DNA from: an uncultured Campylobacterales bacterium
GTDB taxonomy: Bacteria; Campylobacterota; Campylobacteria; Campylobacterales; Arcobacteraceae
Direction: 5' to 3'
DNA length: 49,696 nucleotides
NCBI GenBank assembly: GCA_938084175.1
Contig: CALKDR010000036.1
Span: forward strand, 1-49,696
Positions 17,299-25,790 of the stretch are shown here, piece after piece. Each line of letters begins with the position of its first letter. Positions within the stretch are counted from its first letter, which is position 1. The notes beneath the pieces were generated by a model. It worked only from the letters and a program-made list of their open reading frames with translations, did not search any database and was not told the DNA's origin. Position numbers and translations under genes: made by a program.

Positions 17299-19404
17299 TT
17301 ATTCATCCTCATAAGTATAAGTCTGTTTAATTCCACCCAGAGGTTTTAATTCAAGATTAAAATAAACACTTTTTTGATCAGAACCATCAGAACTACTTGA
17401 TGTTGCTACTCTTTCTCTTTCGTATTTTATATCAAAATTCCAACATCCATCATTTATATTCAAGCCTATATTTTGTTTACTTCTAATAGTCTCTAAGATA
17501 TTATAACTTTCATAATATGAAACTTTATAATCTTTTGCAATTTTATAAGAGGCTGTTAAATTATAAGATTCTAGGTCTTCTTTTCCAGAATTATCTGTTT
17601 CTTTAGATTTATAATATCCAGCACTTAAAGATAAATCATCTAAATTATAAGAAATATTCAAAGTATTTTCAATAAAGTGTTTATCTTGAACATTATAAGT
17701 AATTTTATTAGATATTGTTCCATGAGAGTAATTTATTCTTATATTATTTTCAGTATTTTGTAATTGTGCTTTATCATCACTATTATATAAAATCGATTGT
17801 GTTAATTTATGATTAATTACTTGTTTTAAGTTTTCATTATCATATAAAGATTGATTTAATGATATATTTATACTTTTATTTTCTTCACTATTTAAAAAAG
17901 ATTCTAAATTACTATCATCACTGTTTATACCGTATAGATCACCATCTTCACTTAAATTCTCAGGAAGAGAATATGAAGCATTAAGATTAATTGTATGAAG
18001 ATAATCATCGTAAGGTTTAATTAAATCTGTACCAATAGAAATAGTAGTTTCATTTTGAACTAAAGTACCATCATCATAAACTGAATCATCATTAGAATAA
18101 GTATATTTACTTAATACTGTTTTGTTTTCTACATTAATATATAAATAGTCATCTAAAAAATATCTACTATAATTAATAGGTAATGAAAGCTCATAATAAT
18201 CTGCATTCAAGCCTTCCTTTCTAGTATAATTTTTATATTTAGTATCTATAGAATATAAAAGCTTATTTAAACCAAATAATTCATTATTATATGAATGAAA
18301 TTGTAATTGAGGTAATTCTTGTAATGTTTCATCATTGTCATCTTCAGATGTATCTATATAATATCTTCCATAAACTCCACCGTAATATTTAGGTGTATTA
18401 TAAAAATAGTTTATTTTAGATTCAACTTTCTCATCACTTGATGTTGTATCATCTTCTTCTAAAGTTTCATATTCAACATCATTTAACCAATTAATTGATG
18501 CATAAAAACCATCTTGATGGTTTTTTCTAGCTAAAATATCTCTTCTTTCATAATCAATACTCCAACCATAATGTTTTTGATTATAGTTTTCATCATTGTA
18601 TAAATCATTATCCAACATATAAGACTGTTTCTCTCTAAAAAAACCTGCATTTAATTGTAATAAAGAATTGGGTGAATCTGCATATCGAAAGTATGAATAA
18701 ACACCATATCCTCTCTTTGTTCTAATTTGTGGTCTTATTTCTAAATCATAATTTGAAGCAGGAGCTATAAATAAAGATTGAGAATAAAATAACCATTCAC
18801 TTGAAGAGTATCCAATAGTAGGAGGAAGTAAACCTGTTCTTCTTGTTGTATCTGTTGGAAAACCTAAATATGGGCTATAAAATACAGGGATTTCTCTAAA
18901 ATAAAGTCTTGGATTATAAGCATTAACCCATTTTTGATCAGTATCATAAGTAGCAGAAGAGACTCTAATACTCCAAGCAGGATCAATACAATCACATGAT
19001 GAAATTATTGAACTATCTAATTGGATATTAGTATTATTCTTATTAGATTTTTTTGAGTTAACCCAAAGATTACTCTCTTTATCAAAAAGAAGTACTGGAG
19101 TTTGAAAATAAGAATCGTTTTTTAAATTAATTAATGCATAATCACTTTGTGTTTGAATACTATTATCTTTTAAAATTAAAACGTTATCAAATAACTCAAA
19201 AGTTTCTGCTTCTTTATTATAAATAATTTTTGAAGCACTTAAATAATATGTAGGAGAGAAAACAACAACATTACCACTAGCTATAATAATATTGCCTTCT
19301 GTATTTATATTTTCAGATATGAGCTGAAATTTCTCATTATTTAGCTCTGCTGCATAAGTTAGAGAAGAGACTAAAACTAATGAGGCTAGGTATGATTTAA
19401 GCAT
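17299..19404 (-). CDS. lptD: LPS-assembly protein LptD
   Basis: LptD is the outer-membrane barrel that inserts lipopolysaccharide into the outer leaflet. The 701-residue protein has a signal peptide ending TYA, an N-terminal OstA/LptA-like jelly roll (about 25-120, with NINTEGNIIIASGNVVVFSP in parts), then the LptD barrel with REIPVFYSPYLGFPTDTTRRTGLL (in parts) near residue 170, the most conserved LptD block. Cysteines occur as CDC near residue 138 and one near 653, so the disulfide arrangement differs from the four-cysteine E. coli protein. It overlaps the upstream rdd gene by 8 bases. Confidence 0.92.
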   Translation of the reverse strand: MLKSYLASLVLVSSLTYAAELNNEKFQLISENINTEGNIIIASGNVVVFSPTYYLSASKIIYNKEAETFELFDNVLILKDNSIQTQSDYALINLKNDSYFQTPVLLFDKESNLWVNSKKSNKNNTNIQLDSSIISSCDCIDPAWSIRVSSATYDTDQKWVNAYNPRLYFREIPVFYSPYLGFPTDTTRRTGLLPPTIGYSSSEWLFYSQSLFIAPASNYDLEIRPQIRTKRGYGVYSYFRYADSPNSLLQLNAGFFREKQSYMLDNDLYNDENYNQKHYGWSIDYERRDILARKNHQDGFYASINWLNDVEYETLEEDDTTSSDEKVESKINYFYNTPKYYGGVYGRYYIDTSEDDNDETLQELPQLQFHSYNNELFGLNKLLYSIDTKYKNYTRKEGLNADYYELSLPINYSRYFLDDYLYINVENKTVLSKYTYSNDDSVYDDGTLVQNETTISIGTDLIKPYDDYLHTINLNASYSLPENLSEDGDLYGINSDDSNLESFLNSEENKSINISLNQSLYDNENLKQVINHKLTQSILYNSDDKAQLQNTENNIRINYSHGTISNKITYNVQDKHFIENTLNISYNLDDLSLSAGYYKSKETDNSGKEDLESYNLTASYKIAKDYKVSYYESYNILETIRSKQNIGLNINDGCWNFDIKYERERVATSSSSDGSDQKSVYFNLELKPLGGIKQTYTYEDE

Positions 19405-19834
19405 TTACAACCAATGTTTTACCAGTTAAGTCATGAAATGTTTTTTTACCATCATTAAAAAATCCGATTATAAAACCAATATAGAAAAACATTTCTGAGA
19501 AAATTCTTCCTATAGATCTTAGAATTGCAGAAAACAATGATACACGTCCCCAATTATTAGAATCAATTACTCTAATTTTAGCAATTATTTTACCTACAGT
19601 TGCACCATAGTACCAAATAAATACTGTTTGATATACAAATTTTAGAAATATTAAAGGCATTACTAAATCAGTTTTCATAAAAAACATCATTGCATTCATA
19701 TCATTACTAACAGCCATAATATTATCCCAAAAAATAACAAGAATAATTGCAGTTACAAGTAAATCATCAATAACAAAAGCAGTAGCTCTTGATCTCATTG
19801 ATGCTAGTTCTAAATTATCTGTATTATTACTCAT
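19397..19834 (-). CDS. RDD family membrane protein
   Basis: The 145-residue protein has the RDD pattern: SRATAFVIDDLLVTAII, where an Arg and paired Asp residues begin the first membrane segment, then a second hydrophobic stretch around VMPLIFLKFVYQTVFIWYYG and a third around IFSEMFFYIGFIIGFFN, with GKTFHDLTGKTLVV-like C-terminus typical of the family. It is an inner-membrane protein; some RDD proteins are proposed ion exchangers, but no substrate can be given here. It lies between purD (4 bases) and lptD (8-base overlap), the usual companion position in this group. Confidence 0.85.
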   Translation of the reverse strand: MSNNTDNLELASMRSRATAFVIDDLLVTAIILVIFWDNIMAVSNDMNAMMFFMKTDLVMPLIFLKFVYQTVFIWYYGATVGKIIAKIRVIDSNNWGRVSLFSAILRSIGRIFSEMFFYIGFIIGFFNDGKKTFHDLTGKTLVVNA

Positions 19835-19838
19835 TGAA

Positions 19839-21107
19839 CTACTTTAATGCTTGGTATGCGATATCAGTTCTGATTTTCTTACCAGCAAAATGTACTTGAC
19901 CACAAAGTTCATAAGCTCTGTCTCTAGCTTCTTTTATACTAGTTCCAAAACCAACACAGACAAGAACTCTTCCACCATCAGCAATTAATTTACCATCAAT
20001 TTTTGAAACACCTGCATATGAAATATGAGAATTATTTAATAAATCTTCATCAACTATTTCATCTACAATAATTTCAGCAGGAGTAGAGCTTGAGTATGGA
20101 TAATTTGCACTGGCCATAACAACTCCAACACCAAACTCTTTTTTTATTTTAATTTCTAATTTATCAAGCTGTTTTGTTGCACCCTTATAAAATAAATCAG
20201 AAACAGGACTTTCTAATAAAGGCATTAAGATTTCACATTCAGGATCACCAAATCTTACATTATATTCTAAGATTATTGGTTCACCATTAACTACCATCAC
20301 ACCAATAAAAAGAACACCTTCAAAAGCTGCTCCTTCTTTTTTCATACCTTCTAAAGTAGGAATAATAACTCGATCTTCTACTTTTTGATAAATATCATCG
20401 TTTACTAATGGAGTTGGAGCATAAGCACCCATACCACCTGTATTTGGTCCTGTGTCTCCATCACCTATTCTTTTGTGATCTTGAGCGGCTGGTAATACAA
20501 CATAGTTTTCACCATCACAAATAGCAAAAATTGAAAGTTCATAGCCATCTAGAAATTCTTCTACAACTATTGAAGTTCCCGCATCACCAAAAGAAGTACC
20601 TGCAAGCATATCCGAAGCTGCATCCTTTGCTTCTTTTATGCTTTGTGCAATAATTACACCTTTTCCACCGCATAAACCATCTGCTTTTACAACAATTGGT
20701 AAACTCATTGTATCAATAAAATCGTGAGCTTCTTTTTCATTTGTAGTTTCTATAAACGCTGCTGTTGGTATATTATATTTTTTTAATATATTTTTCATAT
20801 AAACTTTTGAACCCTCAAGTGCAGCTGCAGCTTTACTTGGTCCAAAAATAGTTAAATCATTTTCTTTAAAAATATCAACAACACCATCTACTAAAGGAGC
20901 TTCTGGTCCTACAATTGTTAAATCTATATTATTTGTTTTAGCCCAAGAAGCTAATTCATTGTAATCTTTAATATTAATATTTGTACCTAAATTATCAGTA
21001 GCACCATTTCCTGGCATAAAAAATAACTTATGTTCTGTTTCTTCTTTAGAGATAGATAAGCCAATAGAGTATTCTCTACCACCACTTCCAAGTATTAATA
21101 TATTCAC
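19839..21107 (-). CDS. purD: Phosphoribosylamine--glycine ligase
   Basis: PurD joins glycine to 5-phosphoribosylamine in purine synthesis. [15 protein letters not shown] at the N-terminus is the classic PurD start, and [11 protein letters not shown] (about 143-153), [15 protein letters not shown] (about 216-230) and [12 protein letters not shown] (about 279-290) are ATP-grasp and family signatures. The 422-residue length is normal. The start is GTG with an AAGGA ribosome binding site. The 250-base leader holds the probable 6S RNA on the same strand, so purD may be transcribed by read-through from it. Confidence 0.96.
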   Translation of the reverse strand: MNILILGSGGREYSIGLSISKEETEHKLFFMPGNGATDNLGTNINIKDYNELASWAKTNNIDLTIVGPEAPLVDGVVDIFKENDLTIFGPSKAAAALEGSKVYMKNILKKYNIPTAAFIETTNEKEAHDFIDTMSLPIVVKADGLCGGKGVIIAQSIKEAKDAASDMLAGTSFGDAGTSIVVEEFLDGYELSIFAICDGENYVVLPAAQDHKRIGDGDTGPNTGGMGAYAPTPLVNDDIYQKVEDRVIIPTLEGMKKEGAAFEGVLFIGVMVVNGEPIILEYNVRFGDPECEILMPLLESPVSDLFYKGATKQLDKLEIKIKKEFGVGVVMASANYPYSSSTPAEIIVDEIVDEDLLNNSHISYAGVSKIDGKLIADGGRVLVCVGFGTSIKEARDRAYELCGQVHFAGKKIRTDIAYQALK

Positions 21108-21149
21108 GATTTTTCCTTGTATTAATTATTATTTATAAAATTTATTTTA

Positions 21150-21325
21150 GTTTTCCAAGTAGCCGTTAACCATCAATCTGGCCCTGAAAAGCCAATAACA
21201 GCACGTAAGAGGAGTACATCAGGAGCGAGAACATAATGAATCACTGCACACCGTACTTCTACAATTACACACATAAATATAGTATCGGACCCTCAACAAT
21301 GGAAATCCCGAACTACCTAGATGGC
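21150..21325 (-). ncRNA. ssrS: 6S RNA (probable), upstream of purD
   Basis: This 175-base stretch is clearly richer in G and C than the surrounding intergenic DNA and can fold as one long interrupted hairpin when read on the minus strand. The closing stem pairs UCUAGGUAG (21313-21321) with CUACUUGGA (21154-21162). Further helices are CCAUU with GAUGG and GGUCC with GGGCC, and an apical helix pairs AGUAC with GUACU. Length, rod-like shape with internal bulges, and the place directly before purD fit the 6S RNA that I recall upstream of purD in Helicobacter. 6S RNA mimics an open promoter and sequesters sigma-70 RNA polymerase. Confidence 0.72.
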
Positions 21326-21328
21326 GAT

Positions 21329-21334
21329 ATTTTA
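21329..21334 (-). promoter_or_regulatory. Putative -10 box of the 6S RNA/purD promoter
   Basis: On the minus strand TAAAAT lies about 7 bases before the expected 5' end of the folded RNA (near 21322). The region upstream, between this box and the hemD stop at 21358, is only about 25 bases, so the -35 region would overlap the end of hemD. The call is pattern-based. Confidence 0.45.
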
Positions 21335-21357
21335 TCTAAAGATGTTTAAATTTGAGT

Positions 21358-21990
21358 TTAAATAAGTAATTGTTTAGCAAGTTTTATACATTCATCTATT
21401 GATGTTTTTTCACTAAGATGATATTTGATATTTGAAGGTAAATATTTAGCTGTTGTTTTACCTATAACAATAGCCTTATATGAATTATCCCAAGTATAGT
21501 TTTTAAAAAAACATTCAACACTTGAGGGTGCTGTAAATATAAAAATCGAGTTCTTTTCTAAGACTTTTGATGATTTAAGACATGAAGTTTTATAAGCAAT
21601 TAATTCACTAATATCAATATCATTGGATTTTAATATACCTGTAATATTAGAAACAGTTTTCAAGGCTCTTATATATAAAACTTTTTTATTTTTCAACAAT
21701 GGAATTAGCTCATTTGCAAACTCATTACCATGTGAAGATATACCTGTAAAATTTACATTTCCTCCATACTCTTTTATTACACTTGCTGTTTTAGGAGCAA
21801 TTGCATAAGATGCAAAGTTTTTCCAGGATTTATTAAATGAGTCTAAAGAATAAATAGCATTTTTTGACGTAAATATTAAGGCATCATATTGGCTTAAGTC
21901 TATTTGAGATTTTATATACTCAATACCAAAAACTTCTAAGTTTTCTATTCCTTCATATTTTAAGTTATTTAATAAATATATTTTAGACAT
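21358..21990 (-). CDS. hemD: Uroporphyrinogen-III synthase
   Basis: HemD closes and inverts ring D of hydroxymethylbilane to give uroporphyrinogen III. The 210-residue protein has the two-lobed, poorly conserved HemD pattern: YDALIFTSKNAIYSLD (about 34-49; family: d.viftS.nav..l), YAIAPKTASVIKEYG, LYIRALKTVSNIT and IFIFTAPSSVECFF (about 148-161), with IVIGKTTAKYL at 173-183. Identity is low for this family in general, but the order of these blocks is characteristic. It overlaps sulP by 8 bases and ends just before the 6S RNA promoter. Confidence 0.85.
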   Translation of the reverse strand: MSKIYLLNNLKYEGIENLEVFGIEYIKSQIDLSQYDALIFTSKNAIYSLDSFNKSWKNFASYAIAPKTASVIKEYGGNVNFTGISSHGNEFANELIPLLKNKKVLYIRALKTVSNITGILKSNDIDISELIAYKTSCLKSSKVLEKNSIFIFTAPSSVECFFKNYTWDNSYKAIVIGKTTAKYLPSNIKYHLSEKTSIDECIKLAKQLLI

Positions 21991-23557
21991 TATGTTTTAA
22001 TTCCAATTCTTGTGTATAATTAATTGCATCATCCATATGAAAAAACATCTTATTTTTTTTAAAAGAGCCATCTGTATCAACAGCTAATATATGTCTTTTA
22101 TGAGCATGTTTTAAAACTAATAAGGTCTTAATATTTCTATTACTTAATTTTGAAATTATGTCTTCTATTGTAAAAATAGCAGATATATCTAAAAAAGAAA
22201 CATTTTTACAATCTAAAATCACTATTTTATTATGTGAGATTTTTTCTAGTTTGTTGTCTAGTTCTGAAACTGTACCAAAGAATAGTGAACCATCAATTTT
22301 AATAATTTCAATATGATTATTTGAAATATCAATATCAAAAGAACTTCTTGATCTTTTTGTTTTCATTCTAGTATTTCTTGATATCTGATAAACAGCTAAA
22401 ACAGACGAGATTGTAATACCAACACCAACTGCCATAATTAAATCAACAAAAACCGTAAGTAAAAAAACCGTTGTCATTATTAATAAGTCTTGTCTTGATA
22501 CTTTATTCATTATTCTTAAGAATTTATAATCTAAAATATCGAAACCTACTTTTATTAAAATTCCAGATAACACAGCTAAAGGAATTTGAGAAGCTAAAGG
22601 AGCTAAAAATAGAATAATTACTAAAAGAGTAATAGAATGAATCATACCTGATAGTCTTCTAGTTCCTCCACTGTTGATATTAATAACAGTACGCATCGTA
22701 GCACCTGCACCTGGAATCGCACCAAAGAAAGAACAAACAGAATTTCCAATTCCTTGCCCTATTAATTCTTTTCTTGGGTTATGCTTTGTTTTAGTCATAG
22801 AATCTGCAACAAGTGATGTTAATAACGAGTCAATCGAGCCTAATAATGCTAAAGTAATAGCTAATGTGATTATTGAACTTAATTGTAATAAATCAAAAGA
22901 TAAAGGAAGAATGAATTCAGGTAGACCAATAGGAATACTACCAATTGTATCAACTTTGTAATCTGTAATAATTGTAAAGTATGTAACAAAAAATAATGCA
23001 ATTAAAGCAGATGGAATATATTTAGTAATAACTTTTGGAGTTAAAAACATAATTCCTAAAGTAATATAAGCAACAACTAAAGCGTGATCATCGGCTTGTT
23101 TAACTGTATCAAAAACTTGTGTCAAGGTATAAATAACTGAACTATAAGATTCAACACCTAAAAAGGGGTTGATTTGTAAAATGATTATAATAACCCCAAC
23201 ACCTGACATAAAACCTGAAATAACAGGATAAGGAATATATTTAATAAATTTACCAATACCTACTAATCCAAAAGAGATTTGAATTAATCCAGATAAGAAA
23301 ATTATAGTCATAACAGTAGAAAAGTCATTAGGGAAAGTTGCAATTGCAGTTGCAGTTACAACTGTCATTGGACCAGTTGGTCCAGAAATTTGAGTAGAAG
23401 TACCACCAAAAAGTGCAGCAAAAAAGCCTAGTATAATCGCACCATATAAACCAGCAATAGCTCCAGCTCCACTAGCAACTCCAAAAGCTAAAGCCAAAGG
23501 AAGGGCTACAACTGCAGCAGTAATACCAGCAAATATATCGTTTTTTATACTATGCAA
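21983..23557 (-). CDS. SulP family anion transporter with STAS domain
   Basis: This 524-residue membrane protein has the SulP core of many hydrophobic segments (residues about 5-390). The family landmarks are VALPLALAFGVASG, GLYGAIILGFFAALFGGTSTQISGPT (in parts) and IGNSVCSFFGAIPGAGATMRT in parts near 265-285. A cytoplasmic STAS domain (about 405-515, IVILDCKNVSFLDISAI) completes it. SulP proteins carry sulfate, bicarbonate or other anions; the substrate cannot be read from sequence. A short HAHKRHIL segment near residue 490 is typical of one bacterial subgroup. It lies 15 bases after der and overlaps hemD. Confidence 0.9.
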   Translation of the reverse strand: MHSIKNDIFAGITAAVVALPLALAFGVASGAGAIAGLYGAIILGFFAALFGGTSTQISGPTGPMTVVTATAIATFPNDFSTVMTIIFLSGLIQISFGLVGIGKFIKYIPYPVISGFMSGVGVIIIILQINPFLGVESYSSVIYTLTQVFDTVKQADDHALVVAYITLGIMFLTPKVITKYIPSALIALFFVTYFTIITDYKVDTIGSIPIGLPEFILPLSFDLLQLSSIITLAITLALLGSIDSLLTSLVADSMTKTKHNPRKELIGQGIGNSVCSFFGAIPGAGATMRTVININSGGTRRLSGMIHSITLLVIILFLAPLASQIPLAVLSGILIKVGFDILDYKFLRIMNKVSRQDLLIMTTVFLLTVFVDLIMAVGVGITISSVLAVYQISRNTRMKTKRSRSSFDIDISNNHIEIIKIDGSLFFGTVSELDNKLEKISHNKIVILDCKNVSFLDISAIFTIEDIISKLSNRNIKTLLVLKHAHKRHILAVDTDGSFKKNKMFFHMDDAINYTQELELKHNV

Positions 23558-23572
23558 AATTACTCCTATATT

Positions 23573-25069
23573 TTAGTTATCTTCTTTTAAGTATTCCTCG
23601 TCACCAACTTTGTCGTTTTTACCACGTGCAATGATATGAATAGGACAACCTTCAAAATTAAAATTATCTCTTAAGAAGTTAATTAAATATCTTTTATAAG
23701 AGAAGTGAAGAAGTCTTGGTTTATTCATAACAAGAGCAATTCTAGGTGGTTTGGTTTCAAATTGAGTAGAATAATAAATTCTTAAATAAGCTCCATTTGG
23801 ACTTGGAAGTGCATGTCTTATTACGGCTTTCTCAATTACTCTATTAAGTGCAGATGTTGCAATTCTTTGAGTATAGTTATCATATATTTCAATAATTTTG
23901 TCTTTTAATCTATCAATAGAACGTCCCGTTTTAGCTGAAACTGCCATAATTGGAGCATAATAAAGAAATTTGAATCTTTCTCTAATTAATTCTTCCATCT
24001 TTTTAAAAGTTTCCATGTTTTCGTCCCATTTATTAAGAACAATAATAGTTCCTAATCCATATTCGTCAACTAAACCTGCAATTTTTTCATCAAGATCTGT
24101 TAATCCTGTAGATGCGTCAAGTACTAATAAAGCAACATTTGCTTTTTCTAGCATTTCTCTTGTTCTCATTAAAGCAAATTTTTCAATACCTTCAATTTTT
24201 CCACGTCTTCTTAAACCTGCTGTATCTACAAATGTAACACTTTTATCCGCATATTCATAAACTTCATCAACAGGATCTATAGTTGTTCCTGCAATTGGAG
24301 AAACAACTGATCTTTCTTGACCTACAATAGCATTTAAAATTGAAGACTTTCCAACATTAACTCGTCCAATAATTCCAACTTTAATCTTGTTATCAACAAC
24401 AAAAGCATCGGGATCTTCTATTTCTTCATCATCAAGAATTAAATCTTCTTTAATCTCATAATCTTCTAATTCTTCATTTGATTCAACATTATCTAAAGGA
24501 ACAACATGAGCTTCAGTAATTACTTCTTTTACTTCACTTGATTCTAAAACTTCTTCTTCAACTTCAGGAAGTTGATTATAAATCCAATCAAATAAGTTTT
24601 TTGTTCCTCTATTATGAGATACAGACATTCCGAATAAGTTTTCTTCACCAATTCCAAACTCAAAAAACTCCCAAAGTCTTTCTAATTCTTTATCATTATC
24701 AATTTTATTTACAACTAGGGCTAATTCTTTTCCTAATCTTTGAAGCTCATAAAATAATTCTTTATCTTTGTCCTCAGGTATATTTTTACCATCAACCATA
24801 AAAAGTATTATATCAGCCTCTTTTGCCGTCTCAATAGCTTTTCTTTTTACATTTGAAAATATTGCATCATTTGTTTCGTCAATACCACCAGTATCAAGCA
24901 TCAATGCAGTCTTATCCATTATAGTAATTTCATGTCTTCTTACATCTCTTGTTGTCCCAGCAATATCAGAAACAATTGCAATTCTTTTTTGAGCGATTCT
25001 ATTGAACAGTGATGACTTACCAACATTTGGTTGACCAATAAGTGCAATTTTTTTTAATGTTTTATTCAT
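23573..25069 (-). CDS. der: Ribosome biogenesis GTPase Der (EngA)
   Basis: Der is a double GTPase needed for maturation of the large ribosomal subunit. The first G domain has GQPNVGKSS (12-20), DTGG and NKID; the second has GRVNVGKSS (about 239-247), DTAG and NKWD; and a KH-like C-terminal domain ends the protein. The linker between the two G domains (about 168-228) is unusually long and acidic, containing ESSEVKEVITEAH and LILDDEEIEDPDA. This makes the protein 498 residues against about 440-490 in many bacteria. It is transcribed after hpf, behind a clear terminator, and precedes sulP and hemD. Confidence 0.96.
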   Translation of the reverse strand: MNKTLKKIALIGQPNVGKSSLFNRIAQKRIAIVSDIAGTTRDVRRHEITIMDKTALMLDTGGIDETNDAIFSNVKRKAIETAKEADIILFMVDGKNIPEDKDKELFYELQRLGKELALVVNKIDNDKELERLWEFFEFGIGEENLFGMSVSHNRGTKNLFDWIYNQLPEVEEEVLESSEVKEVITEAHVVPLDNVESNEELEDYEIKEDLILDDEEIEDPDAFVVDNKIKVGIIGRVNVGKSSILNAIVGQERSVVSPIAGTTIDPVDEVYEYADKSVTFVDTAGLRRRGKIEGIEKFALMRTREMLEKANVALLVLDASTGLTDLDEKIAGLVDEYGLGTIIVLNKWDENMETFKKMEELIRERFKFLYYAPIMAVSAKTGRSIDRLKDKIIEIYDNYTQRIATSALNRVIEKAVIRHALPSPNGAYLRIYYSTQFETKPPRIALVMNKPRLLHFSYKRYLINFLRDNFNFEGCPIHIIARGKNDKVGDEEYLKEDN

Positions 25070-25103
25070 AAACTTTTAATATCCTATTTGTATATTATTA
25101 AAA

Positions 25104-25135
25104 TTAAAAAAGGCATTAGTTAAAAAACTAATACC
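25104..25135 (-). terminator. Intrinsic terminator between hpf and der
   Basis: On the minus strand GGTATTAGTT and AACTAATGCC (25126-25135 and 25112-25121) form a 10-pair stem including one G-U pair. It has a four-base loop and is followed by six T residues. It is 22 bases after the hpf stop, so it ends the hpf transcript. Confidence 0.85.
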
Positions 25136-25157
25136 TTCTTCATTTAAAAATTCGAGA

Positions 25158-25700
25158 TTAATATAATCCGAATTTTCCTTCTGTACTACTTTTATATAAT
25201 ACTCTCATGTTATCGTCTTTATCATAGAATACTTTAAATTGTGAATCAGAACCTTTTAGTTCTTTTAACGCTTCTTCAATATCCATTGGTTTATATGAGT
25301 TAAGTCTAGTTGGAGCTATCTCATCTTCAAATTTTTCTAATTCAACAGCAATCTTATCTTCGATTTCACTTAAAACAACTTCAGTTAATTTAGTAGCTTT
25401 ATGAGCAGAAACTTTATCATGATGTCTTCTTAAAACTTTTGAAACTCTATCAACTGCAATATCAATTGCAGAATATAAATCTTTATCTTTTTGTTTAACA
25501 ACAACAGTATCTATGTGAGCTACATTTAAAGTAAATTCAAAAGAAAATGCTTTTTTACCATGTTTCTCTTCTTGAGAAATAATCGAATTTACCGAAATAA
25601 TATCTAAATTATATTTTTTAAATACTTCCACCGAGCTATTAATATATTCTTTAATTGGTTCAGTTAAATCTATGTGTCTTCCTACAATACTTGTATTCAT
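25158..25700 (-). CDS. hpf: Ribosome hibernation promoting factor, long form
   Basis: Long HPF dimerises 70S ribosomes into inactive 100S particles in stationary phase. The N-terminal HPF/YfiA domain (1-105: GRHIDLTEPIKEYINSSVE, DKDLYSAIDIAVDRV, LRRHHDKV) is followed by a linker and the C-terminal dimerisation domain (about 125-180: YKPMDIEEALKELKGSD, FKVFYDKD, VLYKSSTEGKFGLY), whose PM..EEA and F..Y/F blocks are typical. The 180-residue length identifies the long form. It stands alone between the ftsK terminator and its own terminator. Confidence 0.93.
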   Translation of the reverse strand: MNTSIVGRHIDLTEPIKEYINSSVEVFKKYNLDIISVNSIISQEEKHGKKAFSFEFTLNVAHIDTVVVKQKDKDLYSAIDIAVDRVSKVLRRHHDKVSAHKATKLTEVVLSEIEDKIAVELEKFEDEIAPTRLNSYKPMDIEEALKELKGSDSQFKVFYDKDDNMRVLYKSSTEGKFGLY

Positions 25701-25727
25701 AACAAACTCCTTATAATAATTTATTTA

Positions 25728-25777
25728 TTTTATCATAAAAAAAATAAAACAAGGCTCTATCGTAGATTAGATAGAAC
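25728..25777 (-). terminator. Intrinsic terminator after ftsK
   Basis: On the minus strand GTTCTATC (25770-25777) pairs with GATAGAGC (25754-25761) around an eight-base loop. A long T-rich tract follows (25728-25750). It lies shortly after the ftsK stop and before the hpf ribosome binding site. Confidence 0.75.
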
Positions 25778-25790
25778 TTAAAACAGTTAT

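Noticed and set aside
21229-21348. Plus-strand 37-codon frame starting MNHCTPYF inside the hemD-purD gap
   Set aside because: It lies antisense to the structured 6S-like RNA, has no good start signals of its own and resembles no family; the RNA fold explains the base composition better.
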